From Dryocosmus kuriphilus (taxonomy: Eukaryota; Arthropoda; Insecta; Hymenoptera; Cynipidae), in the NCBI GenBank assembly GCA_038277395.1, contig CM076190.1:129176197-129240196 (forward strand): DNA of 64,000 nucleotides. Direction: 5' to 3'. This document shows, in pieces, positions 55,101 to 64,000 of the stretch. Made by a program: the position numbers and the translations under genes. The notes beneath the pieces were generated by a model. The model searched no databases. It worked only from the letters and a program-made list of their open reading frames with translations, and was not told the DNA's origin. Every line of letters starts with the position of its first letter. The first letter of the stretch is position 1.

Positions 55101-58100
55101 AGTCTGATGCTGTCCCTCCAAAGTGTCCTAGGTAAAAAAGGTAAGAATTAGAAATGATGGCCACAAAAAGCTAATACTATATTCTGCAATAATATAATTT
55201 CTAAAGTTCATAGTTTTAGATAAATACTGAAAAAATCCCATTTTTTTCAGAAAAGAGTCTAATACTGCCCATAAAATGGGACCTAAATAAAAAAGTTAAG
55301 AACAAAAAATGTCGGCCGCAAAAAATTGACATTATGTTCTGCAATATTGTAGTTTCAAAAGTTCATAGTTTTAGAGTGTAATTGAAAAAAATCCCTCTTT
55401 CTTCACAAACAAGTCTGATGCTGACCATAAAAAGGTTCCTAGATAAAAAAAGGTAGAAACAAAAAACCTCTGCCGCAAAAAAGTAGCATTATATTCTGAA
55501 AAAATATAGCTTCTAAAGTTCATATTTTTAGAGTAAAATGGAAAAAAAAATCCCTTTTTCTTCAGAAATAACTCTGATTCTGCCGCTTTAAAGTGTCCTA
55601 GGTAAAAAAGGTAAGAATTAGAAATGATGGCCACAAAAAGCTAATACTATATTCTGCAATAATATAATTTCTAAAGTTCATAGTTGTAGATAAATACTGA
55701 AAAAATCCCATTTCCTTCAGAAAAGAGTCTAATACTGCCCATAAAATGGGACATAAGTAAAAAAGTTAAGAACAAAAAATGTCGGCCGCAAAAAAGTAGC
55801 ATTATATTCTGAAAAAATATAGCTTCTAAAGTTCATATTTTTAGAGTAAAATGGAAAAAAAAAATCCCTTTTTCTTCAGAAATAACTCTGATGCTGCCGC
55901 TCAAAAGTGTCCTAGGTAAAAAAGGTACGAATTAGAAATGATGGCCACAAAAAGCTAATACTATATTCTGCAGTAATATAATTTCTAAAGTTCATAGTTT
56001 TAGATAAATACTGAAAAAATCCCATTTTCTTCAGAAAAGAGTCTAATACTGCCCATAAAAGGGGATCTAAGTAAATGAGTTAAGAACAAAAAATGTCGGT
56101 CGCAAAAAATTAACATTATATTCTACAATATTGTAGTTTCTAAAGTTTATAGTTTTAGAGGACAATTGAAAAAATCCCTCTTGATTCAGAAAGAAGTCTG
56201 GTGCTGCCCATAAAAAGGGTCCTAGGTAAAAATGGTAGAAAAAATAATGACGGCCGCAAAAACTAAGATTATATTCTGTAATATTGTGGTTCCCAAAGTT
56301 CATTAGTTTTAGAGGAACATTGGAAAAATCCCCCTTGATTCAGAAAGAAGTCTGGTGCTGCCCATGAAAAGGTTCCTCGGTAAAAAAAGGTAGAAACAAA
56401 AAACCTTGGCCGCAAAAAAGTAGCATTATATTCTGAAAAAATATAGCTTCTAAAGTTCATATTTTTAGAGTAAAATGGAAAAAAAATCCCTTTTTCTTCA
56501 GAAATAACTCTGATTCTGCCGCTCAAAAGTGTCCTAGGTAAAAAAGGTAAGAATTTGAAATGGTGGCCACAAAAAGCTAATATTATATTCTGCAATAATA
56601 TAATTTCTAAAGTCCATAGTTTTAGAGAAAGATGGAAAAAATCCAATTTTCTTTAGAAAAGAGTCTAATACTGCCCATAAAAGGGGATCTAAGTAAAAAA
56701 GTTAAGAACAAAAAATTACGGTCGCAAAAAACTAACATTATATTCTACAATATTGTAGTTTCTAAAGTTTATAGTTTTAGAGGACAATTGAAAAAATCCC
56801 TCCTGATTCAGAAAGAAGTCTGGTGCTGCCCATAAAAAGGTTCCAAGGTAAAAAAAGGTAGAAACAAACAACCTTGGCCGCAAAAAAGTAGCATTATATT
56901 CTGAAAAAATATAGCTTCTAAAGTTCATATTTTTAGAGTAAAATGGAAAAAAAAATCCCTTTTTCTTCAGAAATAACTCTGATTCTGCCGCTCAAAAGTG
57001 TCCTAGGTAAAAAAGGTAAGAATTTGAAATGGTGGCCACAAAAAGCTAATATTATATTCTGCAATAATATAATTTCTAAAGTCCATAGTTTTAGAGAAAG
57101 ATGGAAAAAATCCAATTTTCTTTAGAAAAGAGTCTAATACTGCCCATAAAAGGGGATCTAAGTAAAAAAGTTAAGAACAAAAAATTACGGTCGCAAAAAA
57201 CTAACATTATATTCTACAATATTGTAGTTTCTAAAGTTTATAGTTTTAGAGGACAATTGAAAAAATCCCTCCTGATTCAGAAAGAAGTCTGGTGCTGCCC
57301 ATAAAAAGGTTCCAAGGTAAAAAAAGGTAGAAACAAAAAACCTTGGCCGCAAAAAAGTAGCATTATATTCTGAAAAAATATAGCTTCTAAAGTTCATATT
57401 TTTAGAGTAAAATGGAAAAAAAAATCCCTTTTTCTTCAGAAATAACTCTGATTCTGCCGCTCAAAAGTGTCCTAGGTAAAAAAGGTAAGAATTTGAAATG
57501 GTGGCCACAAAAAGCTAATATTATATTCTGCAATAATATAATTTCTAAAGTCCATAGTTTTAGAGAAAGATGGAAAAAATCCAATTTTCTTTAGAAAAGA
57601 GTCTAATACTGCCCATAAAAGGGGATCTAAGTAAAAAAGTTAAGAACAAAAAATGTCGGTCGCAAAAAATTAGCATTATATTCTACAATATTGTAGTTTC
57701 TAAAGTTTATAGTTTTAAAGGGCAATTGAAAAAATCCCTCCTGATTCAGAAAGAAGTCTGGTGCTGCCCATAAAAAGGTTCCAAGGTAAAAAAAGGTAGA
57801 AACAAAAAACCTTGGCCGCAAAAAAGTAGCATTATATTCTGAAAAAATATAGCTTCTAAAGTTCATATTTTTAGAGTAAAATGGAAAAAAAATCCCTTTT
57901 TCTTCAGAAATAACTCTGATTCTGCCGCTCAAAAGTGTCCTAGGTAAAAAAGGTAAGAATTTGAAATGGTGGCCACAAAAAGCTAATATTATATTCTGCA
58001 ATAATATAATTTCTAAAGTCCATAGTTTTAAAGAAAGACGGAAAAAATCCCATTTTCTTTAGAAAAGAGTCTAATACTGCCCATAAAAGATGATCTAAGT

Positions 58101-61100
58101 ACAAAAGTTAAGAACAAAAAATGTCGGTCGCAAAAAATTAGCATTATATTCTACAATATTGTAGTTTCTAAAGTTTATAGTTTTAGAGGACAATTGAAAA
58201 AATCCCTCCTGATTCAGAAAGAAGTCTGGTGCTGCCCATAAAAAGGTTCCAAGGTAAAAAAAGGTAGAAACAAAAAACCTTGGCCGCAAAAAAGTAAGAT
58301 TATATTCTGCAATAATATAGTTTCTAAAGTTCATGTTTTTAGAGTAAAATTGAAAGAAAGTCCCTCTTTCTTCAGAAAGAAGTCTGATGCTGTCCCTCCA
58401 AAGTGTCCTAGGTAAAAAAGGTAAGAATTAGAAATGATGGCCACAAAAAGCTAATACTATATTCTGCAATAATATAATTTCTAAAGTTCATAGTTTTAGA
58501 TAAATACTGAAAAAATCCCATTTTTTTCAGAAAAGAGTCTAATACTGCCCATAAAATGGGACCTAAATAAAAAAGTTAAGAACAAAAAATGTCGGCCGCA
58601 AAAAATTGACATTATGTTCTGCAATATTGTAGTTTCAAAAGTTCATAGTTTTAGAGTGTAATTGAAAAAAATCCCTCTTTCTTCACAAACAAGTCTGATG
58701 CTGACCATAAAAAGGTTCCTAGATAAAAAAAGGTAGAAACAAAAAACCTCTGCCGCAAAAAAGTAGCATTATATTCTGAAAAAATATAGCTTCTAAAGTT
58801 CATATTTTTAGAGTAAAATGGAAAAAAAAAATCCCTTTTTCTTCAGAAATAACTCTGATTCTGCCGCTTTAAAGTGTCCTAGGTAAAAAAGGTAAGAATT
58901 AGAAATGATGGCCACAAAAAGCTAATACTATATTCTGCAATAATATAATTTCTAAAGTTCATAGTTGTAGATAAATACTGAAAAAATCCCATTTCCTTCA
59001 GAAAAGAGTCTAATACTGCCCATAAAATGGGACATAAGTAAAAAAGTTAAGAACAAAAAATGTCGGCCGCAAAAAAGTAGCATTATATTCTGAAAAAATA
59101 TAGCTTCTAAAGTTCATATTTTTAGAGTAAAATGGAAAAAAAAATCCCTTTTTCTTCAGAAATAACTCTGATGCTGCCGCTCAAAAGTGTCCTAGGTAAA
59201 AAAGGTACGAATTAGAAATGATGGCCACAAAAAGCTAATACTATATTCTGCAGTAATATAATTTCTAAAGTTCATAGTTTTAGATAAATACTGAAAAAAT
59301 CCCATTTTCTTCAGAAAAGAGTCTAATACTGCCCATAAAAGGGGATCTAAGTAAATGAGTTAAGAACAAAAAATGTCGGTCGCAAAAAATTAACATTATA
59401 TTCTACAATATTGTAGTTTCTAAAGTTTATAGTTTTAGAGGACAATTGAAAAAATCCCTCTTGATTCAGAAAGAAGTCTGGTGCTGCCCATAAAAAGGGT
59501 CCTAGGTAAAAATGGTAGAAAAAATAATGACGGCCGCAAAAACTAAGATTATATTCTGTAATATTGTGGTTCCCAAAGTTCATTAGTTTTAGAGGAACAT
59601 TGGAAAAATCCCCCTTGATTCAGAAAGAAGTCTGGTGCTGCCCATGAAAAGGTTCCTCGGTAAAAAAAGGTAGAAACAAAAAAACCTTGGCCGCAAAAAA
59701 GTAGCATTATATTCTGAAAAAATATAGCTTCTAAAGTTCATATTTTTAGAGTAAAATGGAAAAAAAATCCCTTTTTCTTCAGAAATAACTCTGATTCTGC
59801 CGCTCAAAAGTGTCCTAGGTAAAAAAGGTAAGAATTTGAAATGGTGGCCACAAAAAGCTAATATTATATTCTGCAATAATATAATTTCTAAAGTCCATAG
59901 TTTTAGAGAAAGATGGAAAAAATCCAATTTTCTTTAGAAAAGAGTCTAATACTGCCCATAAAAGGGGATCTAAGTAAAAAAGTTAAGAACAAAAAATTAC
60001 GGTCGCAAAAAACTAACATTATATTCTACAATATTGTAGTTTCTAAAGTTTATAGTTTTAGAGGACAATTGAAAAAATCCCTCCTGATTCAGAAAGAAGT
60101 CTGGTGCTGCCCATAAAAAGGTTCCAAGGTAAAAAAAGGTAGAAACAAACAACCTTGGCCGCAAAAAAGTAGCATTATATTCTGAAAAAATATAGCTTCT
60201 AAAGTTCATATTTTTAGAGTAAAATGGAAAAAAAAATCCCTTTTTCTTCAGAAATAACTCTGATTCTGCCGCTCAAAAGTGTCCTAGGTAAAAAAGGTAA
60301 GAATTTGAAATGGTGGCCACAAAAAGCTAATATTATATTCTGCAATAATATAATTTCTAAAGTCCATAGTTTTAGAGAAAGATGGAAAAAATCCAATTTT
60401 CTTTAGAAAAGAGTCTAATACTGCCCATAAAAGGGGATCTAAGTAAAAAAGTTAAGAACAAAAAATTACGGTCGCAAAAAACTAACATTATATTCTACAA
60501 TATTGTAGTTTCTAAAGTTTATAGTTTTAGAGGACAATTGAAAAAATCCCTCCTGATTCAGAAAGAAGTCTGGTGCTGCCCATAAAAAGGTTCCAAGGTA
60601 AAAAAAGGTAGAAACAAAAAACCTTGGCCGCAAAAAAGTAGCATTATATTCTGAAAAAATATAGCTTCTAAAGTTCATATTTTTAGAGTAAAATGGAAAA
60701 AAAAATCCCTTTTTCTTCAGAAATAACTCTGATTCTGCCGCTCAAAAGTGTCCTAGGTAAAAAAGGTAAGAATTTGAAATGGTGGCCACAAAAAGCTAAT
60801 ATTATATTCTGCAATAATATAATTTCTAAAGTCCATAGTTTTAGAGAAAGATGGAAAAAATCCAATTTTCTTTAGAAAAGAGTCTAATACTGCCCATAAA
60901 AGGGGATCTAAGTAAAAAAGTTAAGAACAAAAAATGTCGGTCGCAAAAAATTAGCATTATATTCTACAATATTGTAGTTTCTAAAGTTTATAGTTTTAAA
61001 GGGCAATTGAAAAAATCCCTCCTGATTCAGAAAGAAGTCTGGTGCTGCCCATAAAAAGGTTCCAAGGTAAAAAAAGGTAGAAACAAAAAACCTTGGCCGC

Positions 61101-61971
61101 AAAAAAGTAGCATTATATTCTGAAAAAATATAGCTTCTAAAGTTCATATTTTTAGAGTAAAATGGAAAAAAAATCCCTTTTTCTTCAGAAATAACTCTGA
61201 TTCTGCCGCTCAAAAGTGTCCTAGGTAAAAAAGGTAAGAATTTGAAATGGTGGCCACAAAAAGCTAATATTATATTCTGCAATAATATAATTTCTAAAGT
61301 CCATAGTTTTAAAGAAAGACGGAAAAAATCCCATTTTCTTTAGAAAAGAGTCTAATACTGCCCATAAAAGATGATCTAAGTACAAAAGTTAAGAACAAAA
61401 AATGTCGGTCGCAAAAAATTAGCATTATATTCTACAATATTGTAGTTTCTAAAGTTTATAGTTTTAGAGGACAATTGAAAAAATCCCTCCTGATTCAGAA
61501 AGAAGTCTGGTGCTGCCCATAAAAAGGTTCCAAGGTAAAAAAAGGTAGAAACAAAAAACCTTGGCCGCAAAAAAGTAAGATTATATTCTGCAATAATATA
61601 GTTTCTAAAGTTCATGTTTTTAGAGTAAAATTGAAAGAAAGTCCCTCTTTCTTCAGAAAGAAGTCTGATGCTGTCCCTCCAAAGTGTCCTAGGTAAAAAA
61701 GGTAAGAATTAGAAATGATGGCCACAAAAAGCTAATACTATATTCTGCAATAATATAATTTCTAAAGTTCATAGTTTTAGATAAATACTGAAAAAATCCC
61801 ATTTTTTTCAGAAAAGAGTCTAATACTGCCCATAAAATGGGACCTAAATAAAAAAGTTAAGAACAAAAAATGTCGGCCGCAAAAAATTGACATTATGTTC
61901 TGCAATATTGTAGTTTCAAAAGTTCATAGTTTTAGAGTGTAATTGAAAAAAATCCCTCTTTCTTCACAAAC
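52121..61971 (+). repeat. Higher-order repeat, ~3.28 kb (21 monomers), three consecutive copies
   Basis: The marker CACAAACAAGTCTGATG begins its CAAG at 52121, 55410, 58690 and 61971, giving periods of 3289, 3280 and 3281 bp. Sequence between markers is almost identical. Within each period a ~469-bp trimer (GTAGCATTATATTCTG marker, for example 56888, 57357, 57826) repeats. The first copy carries a 3-bp duplication (CAATATTGTTGTAG near 53940) and small A-run differences. Confidence 0.9.
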
Positions 61972-62199
61972 AAGTCTGATGCTGACCATAAAAAGGTTCC
62001 TAGATAAAAAAAGGTAGAAACAAAAAACCTCTGCCGCAAAAAAGTAGCATTATACTCCGAAAAAATATAGCTTCTAAAGTTCATATTTTTAGAGTAAAAT
62101 GGAAAAAAAAATCCCTTTTTCTTCAGAAATAACTCTGATTCTGCCGCTTTAAAGTGTCCTAGGTAAAAAAGGTAAGAATTAGAAATGATGGCCACAAAA

Positions 62200-63550
62200 A
62201 GCTAATACTATATTCTGCAATAATATAATTTCTAAAGTTCATAGTTGTAGATAAATACTGAAAAAATCCCATTTCCTTCAGAAAAGAGTCTAATACTGCC
62301 CATAAAAGATGATCTAAGTACAAAAGTTAAGAACAAAAAATGTCGGTCGCAAAAAATTAGCATTATATTCTACAATATTGTAGTTTCTAAAGTTTATAGT
62401 TTTAGAGGACAATTGAAAAAATCCCTCCTGATTCAGAAAGAAGTCTGGTGCTGCCCATAAAAAGGTTCCAAGGTAAAAAAAGGTAGAAACAAAAAACCTC
62501 TGCCGCAAAAAAGTAGCATTATACTCCGAAAAAATATAGCTTCTAAAGTTCATATTTTTAGAGTAAAATGGAAAAAAAAATCCCTTTTTCTTCAGAAATA
62601 ACTCTGATTCTGCCACTCAAAAGTGTCCTAGGTAAAAAAGGTACGAATTAGAAATGATGGCCACAAAAAGCTAATACTATATTCTGCAATAATATAATTT
62701 CTAAAGTTCATAGTTTTAGATAAATACTGAAAAAATCCCATTTTCTTCAGAAAAGAGTCTAATACTGCCCATAAAAGGGGATCTAAGTAAAAGAGTTAAG
62801 AACAAAAAATGTCGGTCGCAAAAAATTAACATTATATTCTACAATATTGTAGTTTCTAAAGTTTATAGTTTTAGAGGACAATTGAAAAAATCCCTCTTGA
62901 TTCAGAAAGAAGTCTGGTGCTGCCCATGAAAAGGTTCCTCGGTAAAAAAAGGTAGAAACAAAAAACCTTGGCCGCAAAAAAGTAGCATTATATTCTGAAA
63001 AAATATAGCTTCTAAAGTTCATATTTTTAGAGTAAAATGGAAAAAAAAAATCCCTTTTTCTTCAGAAATAACTCTGATTCTGCCGCTCAAAAGTGTCCTA
63101 GGTAAAAAAGGTAAGAATTTGAAATGGTGGCCACAAAAAGCTAATATTATATTCTGCAATAATATAATTTCTAAAGTCCATAGTTTTAAAGAAAGACGGA
63201 AAAAATCCCATTTTCTTTAGAAAAGAATCTAATACTGCCCATAAAAGATGATCTAAGTAAAAATGTTAAGAACAAAAAATGTCGGTCGCAAAAAATTAGC
63301 ATTATATTCTACAATATTGTAGTTTCTAAAGTTTATAGTTTTAGAGGGCAATTGAAAAAATCCCTCCTGATTCAGAAAGAAGTCTGGTGCTGCCCATAAA
63401 AAGGTTCCAAGGTAAAAAGAGGTAGAAACAAAAAACCTTGGCCGCAAAAAAGTAGCATTATATTCTGAAAAAATATAGCTTCTAAAGTTCATATTTTTAG
63501 AGTAAAATGGAAAAAAAAAATCCCTTTTTCTTAAGAAATAACTCTGATTC
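62200..63550 (+). repeat. Rearranged end of the 3.28-kb higher-order array
   Basis: Near 62305 the sequence passes from the variant expected there into the GATGATCTAAGTACAAAAG variant that belongs about 940 bp earlier in the unit. Near 62495 it switches again. This indicates unequal exchange or conversion between higher-order units. Confidence 0.7.
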
Positions 63551-64000
63551 TGCCGCTCAAAAGTGTCCTAGGTAAAAAAGGTAAGAATTTGAAATGGTGG
63601 CCACAAAAAGCTAATATTATATTCTGCAATAATATAATTTCTAAAGTCCATAGTTTTAGAGAAAGATGGAAAAAATCCAATTTTCTTTAGAAAAGAGTCT
63701 AATACTGCCCATAAAAGGGGATCTAAGTAAAAAAGTTAAGAACAAAAAATGTCGGTCGCAAAAAATTAGCATTATATTCTACAATATTGTAGTTTCAAAA
63801 GTTCATAGTTTTAGAGTGTAATTGAAAACATTCCTCTTTCTTCACAAAGAAGTCTGATGCTGACCATAAAAAGGTTCCTAGCTAAAAAAAGGTTGAAACA
63901 AAAAACCTCGGCCGCAAAAACTAAGATTATATTCTGCAATATTGTGGTTTCCAAAGTTCATTAGTTTTAGAGGACAATTAAATATCCCTTTTTCTTCAAA

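Larger units (their letters stand above)
45849..64000 (+). repeat. ~156-bp monomer satellite, forward array, continues beyond window
   Basis: About 116 head-to-tail monomers. Typical blocks in order: TTCTAAAGTTCATAGTTTTA, GAAAAAATCCC, TTCTTCAGAAAGAAGTCTGA, TGCTGCCCATAAAA, TCCTAGGTAAAAAAGGTAAG, GTCGGCCGCAAAAAACTAA and ATTATATTCTGCAATAATAT. Monomers fall into variants arranged in higher-order repeats. Minus-strand open frames of 60-159 codons recur because a 156-bp unit preserves frame; they are not treated as genes. This could be centromeric, pericentromeric or heterochromatic satellite; the sequence alone does not decide. Confidence 0.95.

Noticed and set aside
44924..64000. Dozens of open frames of 60-159 codons on both strands
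   Set aside because: They repeat with the satellite monomer, overlap on both strands, and show no domain, splice context or start consensus.

Overview
This window is insect-type nuclear DNA. It is strongly AT-rich, full of decayed class II (cut-and-paste) transposons and satellite DNA, and has one recognisable intron-split gene. Nothing bacterial, phage-like or CRISPR-like is present, and I found no LTR or LINE element. An arthropod, perhaps hymenopteran, is my guess from the transposon mix (mariner, Transib, Merlin, Harbinger and hAT together) and the low-complexity AT repeats. The species cannot be named from sequence alone.

Layout. 0-6.7 kb: degenerate TGTACAATT-type repeat carrying a 936-bp internally deleted mariner (2155-3090), a 1.49-kb TIR element with TA target duplication (3131-4618) and a 572-bp MITE rich in GATATCGAGACG motifs with a 10-bp duplication (5480-6051). 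6.7-16.5 kb: a nest of DNA transposons, namely a fused double PIF/Harbinger element (6787-8807, TAA duplication), a CACTG-ended element (9051-10293), a CCCGTGTG-ended element (10482-12388) holding a hAT MITE (10981-11637), and a Merlin transposase pseudogene (12489-16410) split by a Transib element (12639-15623). 17-21.6 kb: two copies of a fold-back family with a core of ~76-bp palindromic repeats, amid CTTGAAATC-type low-complexity DNA.

22.1-32.5 kb: five exons of a minus-strand gene, with consistent splice sites and matching codon phases. Its 8.2-kb third intron holds a GTTGAAAATTCAAC-type array, a 1.05-kb TIR element and a small fold-back MITE. 32.6-38.6 kb: a G-rich minisatellite, a CpG-rich patch and unremarkable AT-rich DNA. 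38.7-42.1 kb: an ACTAGTT-based satellite with ~350-bp higher-order units. 43.4-44.4 kb: a third array-bearing copy of the fold-back family. 44.9-64 kb: a ~156-bp-monomer satellite with nested higher-order periods (~469, ~936 and ~3280 bp) that reverses orientation near its left edge and runs off the right end.

The most striking item is the Transib element. Transib transposases are the relatives of RAG1. This copy has clear 5-bp CGACG target duplications, and both ends start with CACAGTG, the consensus heptamer of V(D)J recombination signals. An identical 9-mer follows after 22 bp at one end and 12 bp at the other. Its transposase pseudogene still shows the three catalytic acidic positions and a CxxC zinc motif.
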